Shown piece by piece: positions 1-11,432 of a DNA stretch of 64,000 bases. Positions within the stretch are counted from its first letter, which is position 1; each line of letters starts with the position of its first letter. Source of the stretch: Anniella stebbinsi. Lineage: Eukaryota; Chordata; Lepidosauria; Squamata; Anniellidae. The notes under the pieces are model-generated. The model did not search any database. It worked only from the letters and a program-made list of their open reading frames with translations, and had not been told where the DNA came from. The stretch is from contig JARDYH010000003.1 in the NCBI GenBank assembly GCA_029215795.1, positions 102,208,609-102,272,608 of the forward strand. Reading direction: 5' to 3'. The translations under genes were made by a program, and so were the position numbers.

Positions 1-104
1 CTGCACCAGGGCATGTCACATGGGGTGGTCAAATGACCCTTACAGGAAGTTTCTGTTGTGCTGAAATGCTATTTTCATTTTGAAAAATAGACACGCATGA
101 TGCT

Positions 105-424
105 TAGGGTGACCAGATAAAATCCAGGTCAGGGCTCATGTAACTTTAACAGTTGTAGAGAAAAGGGAATTTCAGCCAGTGTCATTTGTATGCAATTAGT
201 TCCTGGTGAAATTCCCTCTTCATCACAACAGTTAAAGGTGCAGGAACTATACTAGAGTGACCATATACAAAAGAAGGCAGGGCCCCTGCAACTTTAACAC
301 TTGTGATGAAGAGGGAATAACACCAGGAACTAATTGCATACAAATGTCATTGGCTGAAATTCCCTTTTCTCTACAACTGTTAAAGTTACATGAGCCCTGA
401 CCTGGATTTTATCTGGTCAGCCTA
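105..424 (-). mobile_element. hAT-type palindromic MITE, copy 1
   Basis: This is a 320-bp non-autonomous DNA element. Its ends are inverted repeats starting TAGGGTGACCAG and ending in CTGGTCAGCCTA. It is flanked by a perfect 8-bp direct repeat, ATGATGCT, at 97-104 and 425-432. The 8-bp duplication and the TAGGG start fit the hAT superfamily. Both arms are almost fully complementary, so a transcript would fold into a long hairpin. The central segment is in the opposite orientation to the other three copies, so this copy is called minus. It has no coding capacity and depends on a transposase not present here. Confidence 0.88.
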
Positions 425-432
425 ATGATGCT

Positions 433-784
433 ACAAGCACAGAAAGTTTTCTAAAATTCTTTTTTCTGCCTGAAAGGACAGGGGAAAAGACATGCAGACG
501 TAGGCATATGAGCATTATAAGCAAAGCAGATTTGACTTGTGGGCCACTTAGTTTTGAGTTTCTCCATCATCACTAGTATTAACAATCAAGATTTCTCAGG
601 AGAGAATTTTCTGGGAAATGTAATTTTTTAGGCTCACCACACACACACTATTGGAGAATTCTGCCTACTCCTTCACTGGCATACTTGGTGAAATCCCACA
701 CTCCCATTTTGGCCCTTGCAAGGAGGGTGAAGAATTTTGTAAAGCCATTTTGTGCAGCCATACTTCTAACCTCTCTTTTGTTGC
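433..784. other. No recognised feature
   Basis: I see no gene or identifiable repeat between the MITE and the L2 element. A short CA run lies near 638-648. Confidence 0.4.
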
Positions 785-840
785 TGTGCAATCAAACACT
801 GGTAAGTGCTTATGGTAAGCTGTATTCAGGGGCAGTGAGG

Positions 841-2672
841 GCAGCAAAAAAATAATACTTTGCTGCCACTATTCAATCATCAATCTGCCGCCCAGCGGAG
901 CTTTTCAGAGTTATCCGGGGGCTTTTACATACTGGCCCCAAGGACATGCTAGAACCATCTAAGGCCCGCTGTAATACATTTGCTGGGCACTTCCAGAATA
1001 AAATCTTTGGCATCCATCAGGACTTAGACTCCAGTGTTATAGCAGGTGAATCTAGTGAGGTATCCAGAGCACAGGCTTGTCCTGTTTTCTTGGATGAGTT
1101 TTAGTTGGTGCAGCTCGAGGACGTTGACAAGGTGCTTGGACAGGTTCGTGCAACCACTTCCATATTGGATCCTTGCCCCTCTTGGCTAATGAAAGCTAGC
1201 AGGGATGGAACAACTGGCTGGGCCAGGGAAGTGATTAATGCCTCTTTGCAAGAGGGAGTGGTCCCAGGCCTCCTGAATGAGGCGGCAGTGAGACCACTCC
1301 TAAAGAAATCTTCCCGGGACCCTGAAAATCTTAATAACTACAGGCCAGTAACAAATGTTCCATTCCTGGGCAAGGTCCTGGAGCGGGTGGTTGCGAGCCA
1401 GCTCCAGGCACTCTTGGATGAGACCGATTATCTGGATCCATTTCAGTTGGGTTTCAGGCCTGGTTTTGGTACGGAAACAGCCTTGGTCGCCCTGTATGAT
1501 GACCTATGTCGGGAGAAAGACAGGGGGAATGTGACTCTGTTGATTCTCCTTGATCTCTCAGTGGCTTTCGATACTATCGACCATGGTATCCTTCTGGGAC
1601 GACTGGCTGAGTTGGGAGTGGGAGGCACTGCATTGCAGTGGTTCCGCTCCTACTTGGGGGGTCGGCTCCAGAAGGTGGTGCTTGGGGAACATTGCTCGGC
1701 CCTGTGGATTCTCCAGTATGGGGTTCTGTAGGGGACAGTCTTGTCCCCCATGTTGTTCAACATCTACATGAAACCGTTGAGTGCAGTCATCCGGAGTATT
1801 GGAGTGCATTGTCATCAGTACGCTGATGACACGCAGCTCTATTTCTCCTTTTCATCTTCATCAGGTGAGGCTGTGGATGTGCTGAACCAGTGCCTGGCTG
1901 TGACAATGGACTGGATGAGGGCTAATAAACTGAAGCTCAATCCAGACAAGACTGAGACGCTGTTAGTGGGTGGTTCCGCTGACCGGATGGAGGGTGTTCA
2001 ACCTCTTTTGGATGGGGTTGCACTCCCCTTGAAGGAGCGGGTTCGTAGCTTGGGGGTTCTCCTAGAACCATCTCTGTCACTTGAGGCGAAGGAGGTGGCC
2101 TCCATGGCACGGAGTGCCTTCTACCAACTTCGGTTGGTGGCCCAGCTTCATCCCTATCTGGACAGGGATAACCTGGCTTCAGTTGTCCATGCTCTGGTAA
2201 CCTCCAAGTTAGATTACTGCAATGCACTTTATGTGGGGCTGCCTTTGAAGGTGGTTCGGAAGCTGCAGCTTGTGCAAAATGCAGCGGCCAGATTGATAAC
2301 TGGAACCAGTAGGTTCGAGCATATAAGACCTACTCTGGCCCACTTGCATTGGCTGCCTGTATGTTTCCGAGCCCGATTCAAGGTGCTCGTTTTAACCTAT
2401 AAAGCCTTACACGACTTGGGACTACAATACCTGATGGAACGCCTTTCCCAACATGAACCTACCCGAACACTACGTTCAACATCTAAGGCCCTCCACCGAG
2501 TACCTACTCCGAGGGAAGCTTGGAGGTCGGCAACAAGAGAGAGGGCCTTCTCTGTGGTGGCCCCCAATTGTGGAACGATCTCCCTGACGAGGCCCGCCTG
2601 GCGCCAACATTGTTATCCTTTTGGCACCAGGTCAAGACTTTCCTCTTCTCTCAGGCATTTGGCAATATCTGA
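841..2672 (+). pseudogene. L2 ORF2 relic: reverse transcriptase and C-terminal region
   Basis: One reading frame can be followed from 841 through most of the element. It is interrupted by in-frame stops at 853-855, 1102-1104 and 1729-1731, and by a frameshift near 2565 at the conserved VVAP/LWNDLP site. After that the reading ends at 2670-2672. Visible motifs in order are the NNYRPV finger motif near 1336, QLGFRPG near 1447, LLDLSVAFDTIDH near 1546 (first catalytic Asp), SPMLFNIYM near 1744, and the intact active site YADDTQLYF near 1819. LDYCNALY near 2212 and AARLITGT near 2284 follow. The stop at 1729 replaces the conserved Gln of PQG, consistent with a C-to-T change. Few lesions suggest a moderately young copy, but it is not functional. 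Confidence 0.85.
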
Positions 2673-2852
2673 GGGGCCTGGGTTTGTTTTTGTTTTTTGT
2701 AGCTTTTTGGGGTCTTGTAGTGGTTTTAAATGTACAGATTGTGTGTATGTTGTATGTTTTTGCTGTTTTAATTTTTGTATATTGTTTTTAATTGTTTTTA
2801 TCCTATGTAAACCGTCCAGACAGCTTCGTCTATGGGGCGGTATACAAATGTA

Positions 2853-2872
2853 ATAAATAAATAAATAAATAA
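2853..2872 (+). repeat. (ATAA)n tail of the L2 copy
   Basis: A short AATA/ATAA tetranucleotide run directly ends the L2 3' UTR. Confidence 0.85.
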
Positions 2873-2874
2873 GT

Positions 2875-3186
2875 TGATGCAAGAATGAACCAATGGGCAA
2901 AGCCGATGTATAATGTTGCTGGCAGCCATTATAGGCCTTGTTCAATTCCAAGTGGGGCCCCTTTAAAAAAAGGAGTTGCTGCTCAACCAGGATTGTAAAC
3001 CACACTGAAAAATACTTCTTCTTAAGGTGCTTTCTCCTGTCGGAGGTTAACGATCATTATATTCCATGGAAAAATAGCATGTAACAATCAATAAATCAAC
3101 CAATCAACCAAGTCGTACACATAAGAGGGTGTATCATTTTCTCAAACGCTCTTCAAGTCCCTGTCTTCACACCACTGCAGAATATG
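2875..3186. other. No recognised feature
   Basis: AT-rich sequence between the L2 tail and the next MITE. No gene or known repeat was recognised. Confidence 0.4.
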
Positions 3187-3194
3187 GCAAAAGA

Positions 3195-3515
3195 TAGGGT
3201 GACCAGATAAAATCCAGGTCAGGGCTCATGTAACTTTAACAGTTGTAGAGCAAAGGGAATTTTAGCCAGTGTCATTTGTATGCAATTAGTTCCTGGTGAA
3301 ATTCCCTCTTCATCACAACTGTTAAAGTTGCAGGGGTCCTGCCTTCTTTTGTATATGGTCACTCTAGTATAGTGCATGCAACTTTAACTGCTGTGATGAA
3401 GAGAGAATAGCACCAAGAACTAATTGCATACAAATGACACTGGCTGAAATTCCCTTTTTTCTACAACTGTTAAAAGTTACATGAGTCCTGACCTGGATTT
3501 TATCTGGTCACCCTA
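3195..3515 (+). mobile_element. hAT-type palindromic MITE, copy 2
   Basis: A 321-bp copy of the same foldback element. Ends are TAGGGTGACCAG and CTGGTCACCCTA, with a perfect 8-bp target duplication GCAAAAGA at 3187-3194 and 3516-3523. The central segment reads GCCTTCTTTTGTATATGG in the plus direction and includes GGTCACTCTA, which resembles an inner copy of a similar terminus. It is non-coding. Confidence 0.9.
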
Positions 3516-3523
3516 GCAAAAGA

Positions 3524-3815
3524 TACAACAGGTAGGAGGGTTTCCCTCTTTCCCCCCTTTGCTGATCCTGGTTTTGTGTATTCAGTTTTTTCTCTCTACA
3601 ATAGTCAGTAGTGACTGACATTATCTCTCTTTGACTCAATCCAGATGTGATACCCAGTTGTTTGTATCTTTCATTCAGTGCATTTGTTTTTTAACCAAAA
3701 GCAGGAGCATGTTAATTAGAGTAGAGAAGAGAAGGGATTGCTTTCCCTTCCAGCTGTTTCCCCATTCAAATCACCTCTCCACAAAGTAGTTTTCACTGAA
3801 TCTCAGCTACTCAGA
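3524..3815. other. No recognised feature
   Basis: Unique-looking sequence with no recognised gene or repeat. Confidence 0.4.
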
Positions 3816-4010
3816 GGCACAGTTCAGATGACATGATAACCAATGGTGGTTTAAGTAGTCAACCATTGGTTGAATTGTGTTGTCTGTCAGGAAAAAAACC
3901 ACCCCACAGTTGACTATTTCCTCAAAATAACCAACAGAGATAACCAACACTCTGCAGAGTTGACTATCTGCATAACCGTTGGTTAGCATGTTGTCTGTCG
4001 GGCTTAGTGG
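3816..4010. mobile_element. TIR/foldback DNA element (GACAACA family), short copy
   Basis: The block starts with GTTCAGATGACATGATAACC and ends with ACCGTTGGTTAGCATG followed by TTGTCTGTCGG. Between them are several inverted copies of the words GTTGACTAT and ATAGTCAAC. The same words mark 4255-4835 and 27405-27625. This looks like a non-autonomous DNA transposon. The superfamily is unknown, and no clear target duplication was found. Confidence 0.5.
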
Positions 4011-4254
4011 ACTATTTTGCAGGTTTGAGTGAACTACCTCAGCTGGCTACAGAGTCCCCAGGCAAGAGCAACCAAACTGGTGGCTACCACTTTTGACCAA
4101 CCAGCAGAACTCGCAATAGCTTCTGGGATAATACCAGGAGGACTGAGGGCAGAGGGAGGACGGGGAGAGAGGCGGCGGCTGTGTCAGTCAAATGCCGGAT
4201 TGACTATTAGTTGCTCAATGCCAGCCCCAATCACTCCACAGTTCTGTAGGAATG

Positions 4255-4835
4255 TGTTGGCCTGGTTCGGACGACACGATAATCAACAGGGGGAGAACAA
4301 TCATCAGTTGTGTTGCTTATCGTGTTGTGTGGAGGGAAACACACAACGCACACACAACTGACAGTACACTATTTTGGGCACTTAAACAACGGAGAAAAAC
4401 AACAGGCTTGCACATTGTTTACCCCAAATTCCATTGTTTAAAGTGTCGTGTGGAGAGAACCCCACTCTCTCCGTGTACTATTGTGTTTGGTCATAGAGTT
4501 CGCAGGCCGCAGCAGCCAAAAAACCCCTGGCTGCTCCAATACAGCTGGCAGAACTTGCGGTGCATGCTGGGATATGGCCGGAGGACTGAGGGAGGTGGGA
4601 GGGAGGAGACGCAGTAGCCCAGAAGGATGCTGGGACCTTTAGCCACGCAACGGGGGAGGGCAACATGTCGTGTGGCGGGTGCCGCGCTGCCGCCACCAAA
4701 ATAATGCATGGTCAGTATACATTATTTCCCCCTCTGTTGCCTAAAGTGTTGTCCAAATTCATCCATTGTGTGGGCAGTACTCTTGAGTTGACTATTAACC
4801 CACCATTGACTATTGTGCTGTTTGAATGCAGTCAT
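4255..4835. mobile_element. TIR/foldback DNA element (GACAACA family), longer copy
   Basis: The left end is CCTGGTTCGGACGACACGAT. The right end, near 4800-4835, reads CCACCATTGACTATTGTGC followed by TGTTTGAATGCAG, which is roughly its inverse. The interior is CpG-rich. The short open frames inside show no recognisable domain. It may form one composite with the copy at 3816-4010. Confidence 0.45.
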
Positions 4836-5830
4836 ATTTTCACCTATAGGAAGACAAGCAGTTTTGATGGCAATTTTAAATGGAAAATGGTCAAAGGGGA
4901 AAAGGTTAAAGCACCTCCCCCATTGTTCTTCCACTTAAACCTGCAATTTTCTGAGGCTACTCTGTGGGGGGGGGGGGGTAGGCTTAAAAAAAAAAAACAG
5001 AATGGGGAAAAGGTGCTTGTAACAGCATGTCATGTCTAGTTTGGGCCTAAGTCACATTCTTTAAAATCCACAATTCCACTCAAGGACCAGCATTTTTGAG
5101 ATTCAAATTTGCCAACCACAACTGTGGATCATTTTTATTAACAGAACTTTAGTGAAATTGTGTCCTCTGTAATAATGTGGAACAGAACATACCCAGCAGG
5201 AGGAATAGGGCATGGGGACGTTCTTGGCATCCCCAAGAAAGTTATTTTTAGCTGGTTAAGTGTGAATGATTTTGGAGAAATGCTTGCTGTAGTTTATGAC
5301 TATTTTTCTTGGAAATCCTCTCTCCAGAATCAGTGAATTTTCTGTCTAGCTTCTTCTTTATGCGTAAAGTAACCATGTGTCCTAGCTTCCTGATGCGTAC
5401 AGCCAAGATAAAGACATGCATACATGCTTTTCCTAACATGGAGATTAATAGTTGTGTCAGAAAAATTACTGGTCTGCTCAGAATAGGGATTCTCAGCTAT
5501 TTGGGTCACATGATATAATTAAACCTACTGATAAATGCTGGAGGCCTCTTGTGACCCAGTGAGTCATTTTGTTTTGTACTTGGCAAATTATTACAAGACT
5601 TTGCATCTCACATCTCTAAAGCCAAAAGCCCTGTCCTCTCAACCTATTTTGAAGCTGTCTCATACATACATATCCATCACATGTGTTCTGTAGGGATGAC
5701 TTGCATATGTGAATGACTCATCACTGATGACTCTCCTTAAAGAGAACTCAAACTCTTCAGTAAAGACAGTTCATAGTCATCAAATAATGAGAAATAAAAT
5801 GATTTAAATGCATGTAAGGCCAAAACACAC
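4836..5830. other. No recognised gene; homopolymer tracts
   Basis: A G run at about 4967-4978 and an A run near 4987-4997 are visible. The rest is unique-looking with no domain-bearing frame. Confidence 0.4.
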
Positions 5831-5832
5831 AA

Positions 5833-5840
5833 ATAATAAT

Positions 5841-5880
<40 letters not shown>
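5833..5880. repeat. (AAT)n(ATC)n trinucleotide microsatellite
   Basis: A run of AAT units passes into about thirteen ATC units. Confidence 0.95.
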
Positions 5881-7031
5881 TCTAGATGGGGATTTAAAAT
5901 AACGTCTGTTTTGGCAGTAAATAATGTTGTGTCTAAGTTTTTACTTTCACAACTAACAAGTACAGTGCATTACTTTAGAATTTCCCTCCCAGAGACAAAG
6001 AGGAAAAGAGATACTTTCTGATAAAGAGAAAGGACATTTTTCCATACGTACAATGTGGGATAAGAGGTGTGAGGGAAGATCCATACCCCAGATGAGATGG
6101 TTTTGGTAGATTTAACTGACATCTCTGTTTGCAGAGGCAACATCCCAGCTGGAGATGGAAGGCATTGCAAATGAGGTTGGAGCACATTCTCAAAGTAAAC
6201 ATGAAAAGGTCTTTGTTTGCTTTAAGGTGAAAAGTTTGCTGAGGGGCATTATAAAGGGTTATACAATGATAGTATGAACTATCATTTCTCATACAGCTAG
6301 AAATTGGAGTCATCCTATTTTGATTGGAAATGAACTGCAGGTATATTCAGGATTACTTCATCACCCAACACCTAATTAAGTGATGGTATTCACTGCTACT
6401 AGGTATTGCTGATGGGCACTGGCTTACATGGCTTTTTAAAAATGAGATTAGACAAATCAGTGCTGTGCTGAATTCTAGCCCCTATGTTGGGGAATTTGTT
6501 CTCTCTCTATGAAAGAGGCATTGTTTTTTTCTGCCTCCTACACAAGGAGGGGGAGAATTTTGTCTTAGGGAGGGGAACAGGGTTTCCATATAACTTTTTA
6601 AGTTTGGGAAGCGGCTGAAGGATCTTCTCTCTCTATTTGTTAATTTTATTTTTACTTGAAAAATGCCCCCAGCATGAGACTGTTCTCCAAACCAGCAGCA
6701 CTTCTTGAACACCCAGGAGAGCATGTGGCCTTGCCTTCTCCAATAGGCATTCAGGAAGAACTCCCTGGTTGCAGAAGTTTCTTTGCAGAAAGTTTCTTTG
6801 CAAAGAACAAATTGGACTTTTGGAGTTCAGAAAAATGCATATCTTGCTTGTTCTGTGTTGTTGTAAAGAAGAACAGAATTTTTCTAAAGCTGTAAAAGCC
6901 CTGATTGCTCATTCATTACAAAGAATCTTCTTCAGCTCCAGAGTCTTTCCTGAATGCTTACTGGAGAGGGCAAGGTCATGTGGGTTAAATCTACACTACT
7001 GCTTAATAGAGGTCTTGAAGTGCACTGATGA
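5881..7031. other. No recognised feature
   Basis: About 1.15 kb with no gene or identifiable repeat. The short frames on both strands lack any recognisable motif. Confidence 0.4.
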
Positions 7032-7039
7032 CTGTTGGG

Positions 7040-7359
7040 TAGGCTGACCCTATGAAAAGGAGGACAGGGCTCATGTAACTTTAACAGTTGTAGAGAAAAG
7101 GGAATTTCAGCCAGTGTCATTTGTATGCAATTAGTTCCTGGTGAAATTCTCTCTTCACCACAACAGTTAAAGTTGCAGGGGCCCTGCCTTTTTTTGTATA
7201 TGGTCACTCTAGAATAGTGCCTGCAACTTTAACTGTTTTGATGAAGAGAGAATTTCACCAGGAACTAATTGCATACAAATGACACTGGCTGAAATTCCCT
7301 TTTCTCTACAACTGTTAAAGTTACATGAGCCCTGTCCTCCTTTTCATATGGTAAGCCTA
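7040..7359 (+). mobile_element. hAT-type palindromic MITE, copy 3 (variant ends)
   Basis: This is a 320-bp copy with a perfect 8-bp duplication CTGTTGGG at 7032-7039 and 7360-7367. The body from CAGGGCTCATGTAAC inward matches the other copies. The outer ~25 bp at both ends are different: TAGGCTGACCCTATG on the left and CATATGGTAAGCCTA on the right, with an AAGGAGGACAGG step inside. The changed ends still match each other. Confidence 0.9.
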
Positions 7360-7367
7360 CTGTTGGG

Positions 7368-7675
7368 GCACAATCCACATTCCATATACTGCTTTCATAG
7401 TGTTATTTCCTGCTTTTTATTCCACATTATCCAAAATACCACAACAAATGTCATTGTGTGTCCTAAGAAGTATAAATGAGCAAGAGAGATATGGCACTTC
7501 TGTGATGGGATCATAATGATTTAACTCAAGGTGTAGATCTGCCTATTGTCTCCTGGGAGTTCAGAAAGAGCTACCGGGTTGGAGAAAAGTCCTGGGCTCC
7601 TGCAAGTACAGGGGGTGTTTAAAAAATAAAATGAAATAGAAAGATGGTTCCTCTTAAAAAGGTAAGCTTTTTGTC
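7368..7675. other. No recognised feature
   Basis: No gene or identifiable repeat seen. Confidence 0.4.

Positions 7676-7708
<33 letters not shown>
7675..7708. repeat. (AAT)n microsatellite
   Basis: About eleven AAT units. No LINE tail is recognisable beside it. Confidence 0.95.
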
Positions 7709-7709
<1 letters not shown>

Positions 7710-8252
7710 GGCAGTGACCATAGAGTCCACTGGCAAAAACGGCCACCACTTCTGGTGACACGCTTGCTGCTGCGGAGATTATCTATGGTCCGTGGGGCCA
7801 TTTTATTTTCCATTTTCTGAATGGAGCAGCTGCCAGGGGTCGAGGAACCACATAGTGTCATGTGGTTCCTGTTTGGGTGGCAGGCCACTTTTTATTATTT
7901 ATTTTATTGGATTTTCAAAATAAAATACAGTGAGAGGGAACAAAAACTAAATGCTTTAGTAATAATTCAAATCCCTTCCTGTTCCCTCTCCACACTTGGT
8001 CTGTTTCAGATTTTTTTCTTCTTACGTCTTTCATTTTCTTTTTTCTGTTCCGGGGTGGTATATTAATTGATTATTTGTATTTGTTAATAGGGCCTTTAAG
8101 ACCCTAATTAGCAAATGGGAGACTAACGTAATTTCCCCAAGTCTGGGGAAATTGCATATTTTCTCTCTCCATTACCGCAGCAGGGGAAGAAGGGCAAAGG
8201 TCGTGCACAAGTCAAGACGGAAGTGAGTTCTGCCCGGACCTGCGCCCCCTTT
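7709..8252. other. No recognised feature
   Basis: No gene or repeat recognised. T-rich and A-rich patches lie at 7890-8060. Confidence 0.4.
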
Positions 8253-8318
8253 AATGATGATGATGATGATAATAATAATAATATATTTATTTATTTCTAA
8301 CCCGCCTCTCCCTCTGGA
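8253..8318 (-). mobile_element. L2-clade (family B) 3' tail fragment with microsatellite
   Basis: ATGATG/AATAAT units and TATTTATTTATT lead into AACCCGCCTCTCCCTCTGG. That is the reverse complement of the family-B 3' box GGGAGAGGCGGGTTA. Only the extreme 3' end is kept. Confidence 0.7.
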
Positions 8319-9084
8319 TCATCAAAGCAACCATGGGCAAACATCTGTGGGGCGCATTCATTGGGGCCCAGGAGAACCAGACGCAGGCCCCCCTAGCCCC
8401 CTCAGGGGCCCAGGCAGATTTCCCCCCCATCCCTAATGCTGATACTGCCCTCTTGTTTCTCTCTCCCAGTTTGGCTACAATCATATCAGCACTTAAAACT
8501 TCGGTTTGTTATTAGAGGGAATGTTCTAATATTACCGAAAAAGAGATACTAGAATGATGAACTGTATCATTTTAAATTTCAAATGGGGGTTGGTTGGGCT
8601 TTTGATATATTTCTGAAGTGCCATACGTGTAATAAACAAGTACGAGGGAGAGAGATTGATTAGACTAAACCGTTGTCTTTGATGTGTTTGTTTACTATAT
8701 ACAAGGAAGTTTGTTTGCTTTTCATATTCAGAAACATGACCTGAAGTAGCAGTCTGAAGTAGCAAAGTACTTCCACCTAATTCTGCTTCGTGTGTAGATC
8801 CATTCCAATAGAGATGTTTTTTCCCCCATTTTATAGAACTTTTTCCTCTATCTGATGCAGGAGATAGAATGGAATTTTGGGCCAGAAGCAGGAGGGGGAA
8901 GATTAAACCCCTCACTCCCAAATCGGGTTCCTGCATGGTTACACTGAAGTAAGCCAATCATGCATAGCTTTGGCAGGAGCGTTTTCATGCCCACATCCAG
9001 CTCTGTAATCAGCTTTGGGCTGTGTGTGACTTTGGTGCAAATTGAGCAGAGAACAAAATATTTCTTTTAAATACTCAAATACTA
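8319..9084. other. No recognised feature
   Basis: No gene or identifiable repeat was recognised. Confidence 0.4.
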
Positions 9085-9250
9085 TTTATATTGATAACTC
9101 CCTATTCCTACACCTATTTGTCTGAAATTTGGCAAGCTTCATCCACTCAGGAGGGGCTACTAAGCCTGCAGATTGCGTCCATAACATAAAAATGTTATAG
9201 GTATTAGTTGATTTTCCTATTATAGTCAATAGTGAAGACAACAAAGGCTT
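9085..9250. repeat. Single diverged unit of the ~155-bp CTGAAATTT/AAGTTATAG repeat
   Basis: The words ACCTATTTGTCTGAAATTTG and, further on, AAAAATGTTATAGGTATT occur in the same order and at similar spacing as in the tandem units at 33095-33705. This looks like a lone relative of that repeat. Divergence is high. Confidence 0.45.
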
Positions 9251-10648
9251 TGGAGGATGAGGCTCCACTGCTGATCTGATCAGAAGTTATTTTGCTCTGA
9301 GCTGACTCAGACACCAAGCCAAGCCAAGCCATTGAGGTGGGTTCCAAAGTGCATTTCTTTTGAGGTGTGTAGGATTACAGTACATGCCAAGCCTTGTTCT
9401 AACACTAGTGCAACAGTTTTTACCTCTAGACCAGCGCTTCGTGCAATTATCTGGCATCTAATTCTTTGATTGACTATTAAGTTGGAATCAACAGCTAATT
9501 GCTATAGAGTAGTTCATTGCCATTCCTGTTCAGTGTCATTGTCCCCTTGGGGACATGTGACTACTTTCTTTGCAGATCTGTAAATCATTGAAGTCTTGTG
9601 CGCACTTGTTCAAATTAAGGTTCCCAGAGCAGATTTCCCTCATTAGCAGGTTTCAAGGCACAGAGGAAGAACAACCAGGAGGAGATGTTCTTTGAAATAT
9701 TTAGAAAGTTGTTGAATACACGTGTAAGAATCCGTCATTGCTCTCTTTTGCTGAATGCAGCTGCACCAGTATTTGTGGGGATGTATCTGCCTAGAGTTAA
9801 ATTCAGTTCAGAACTCAGTCCCAGTATTTGTTTTAATTATAAAGGCTCAGCTCTGTAACATACACAGTAAGAATAGATGGAAGTGCCTCTGAAAAGCTGC
9901 AGAGTGTGTTTGCCTCACTACCAAGTAAAACCCTGATTTTACCCACCACCATGGTTAGAGGGAAGGTTTCCAAGATTTGAGAATGGGGTTTCCAGAAAGA
10001 CTTGAGCCTGGAATCCCTTTACCAACGAACCAATCACGGAGTCAGTACGCATGGTGAGACATGGGCAATATGCATCAGAGGGCCCTAATCTATTTTGAAC
10101 CGTTGAAATTCATTTTAGACAAGAGGAGGTAAATTCTTTTCTCTGATTCACAACGTGTCACAGCTGACTTTAACTTTCACATTTTGTGCTTTTAATGAAC
10201 GTTTTCAGCTTCCAAAATTGTTTCTGATAGTTTCTGTTTTTTGGGCAGCATTTGAGAGCCACCCTTCAAAACCGACGATGACTGAAGAGCAGGAAAACAG
10301 TCTCCCTAAACTGAGGCATCTCTCTCCCTCCACAAAAGTAATCTGATTAGTCACAATCATGACACTAATCCAGTGTGGGATTTCGTAAACCGAAAAAACC
10401 CCTCCTCTTTGTTTTCTCCTGTTTGTTCATCTTTTTATAGCCACCTTCTTTCTTATGAAAGAATTTCCATTGCAGACTCCTATGTTTTGCCGCCTTGTCA
10501 GTGCCAGCCACCATGGAAACACAACAGACTTGTTGAACTTGTATACGGAACTTGCACACAACATCCAGACCATTCCACACCTTTCAATTTCTATGCAATA
10601 TTTCAACCACAAAGCGGCGCTATTGCAAAAGCTAACGATGACGAGAAG
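9251..10648. other. No recognised feature
   Basis: About 1.4 kb of unique-looking sequence. A short triplicated CCAAG word lies near 9312-9328. No coding domain was recognised. Confidence 0.4.
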
Positions 10649-10674
10649 ATTCTCTCTCTCTCTCTCTCTCTCTC
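10649..10674. repeat. (TC)n microsatellite
   Basis: A CT dinucleotide run. Confidence 0.9.
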
Positions 10675-11403
10675 CCTGTGGGTAAGAACCGGGGATACTA
10701 AGATCAACCCAGAATTTGACTCCAGCCTGCCAGTCCTGCTGCACGCTTCATATACCTAATGTCATATTGTAAGCCTGTCACATTGTGATATTGTTACTTT
10801 CATTACCAAATTAATTCAAATGCAAATACTTTTGTGTCTGTTCCTTGAATCTTCATTATCCGATTCTCAGTTATTTGAAAATCATTCAGCTATGTGATAT
10901 GAATCTACAATTTGTCCCATATCTGTGTAACCCTCTGATACCTGCACTCCCATTAAAACAACAGCAACAACTACCTGTTCTGGATGGAATTCATTTTCTG
11001 AGCCATATGAGAAAATGAGGTTTTATTGGATACCTGGATAGTGCAATAACAACAATTTCTAGTCCTTTTCTTAACCTAAGTCAACTACACTCTACTACCT
11101 CAAATCATCTTCCTCTCAACTCTGAGCTGCCTTTAGGAGGAGAAGAGACACCGCTCCTTGCACCATGATGTCTCTGTTCCTTCTGACTGGGCTGCCCCTC
11201 CTCAGGGGTGGTGGACATGTTTTGTCCTCACTACAACTGTATCACCAAAAGCAGCGCATTGTCCTGCCCCCTTCCCCTGAGTGCATGGCAACTATTCACT
11301 TATACTGAAGAAATGTGCACTCAGAGACACCATACATACAACTGCTAAGCATGCACTGCGTCCCTAGTATCCCCTATCCACATATCCCTATCCTGAGTTC
11401 TGT
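10675..11403. other. No recognised feature
   Basis: No gene or identifiable repeat was recognised. Confidence 0.4.
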
Positions 11404-11432
11404 GTTGTTGTTGTTGTTGTTGTTGTTGTTAT
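11404..11432. repeat. (GTT)n microsatellite
   Basis: About nine GTT units. Confidence 0.95.

Larger units (their letters stand above)
785..2874 (+). mobile_element. L2-clade LINE (family A), 5'-truncated
   Basis: About 2.1 kb of a non-LTR retrotransposon holding the linker, the reverse transcriptase and the C-terminal region of ORF2. A 3' UTR with the GCTATGGGGCGGTATAC box follows, then an (ATAA)n tail at about 2854-2872. The endonuclease part is missing, as expected from 5' truncation during target-primed reverse transcription. The same 3' end recurs at 21560-21682 and, more diverged, at 34190-34305. A CR1 label is possible, but the NYRPV, GFRPG and YADDTQLYF motifs with this tail fit L2 best. 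Confidence 0.85.

Noticed and set aside
4029..4709. Several overlapping frames of 60-120 codons
   Set aside because: They lie in a CpG-rich TIR element on both strands and show no domain.
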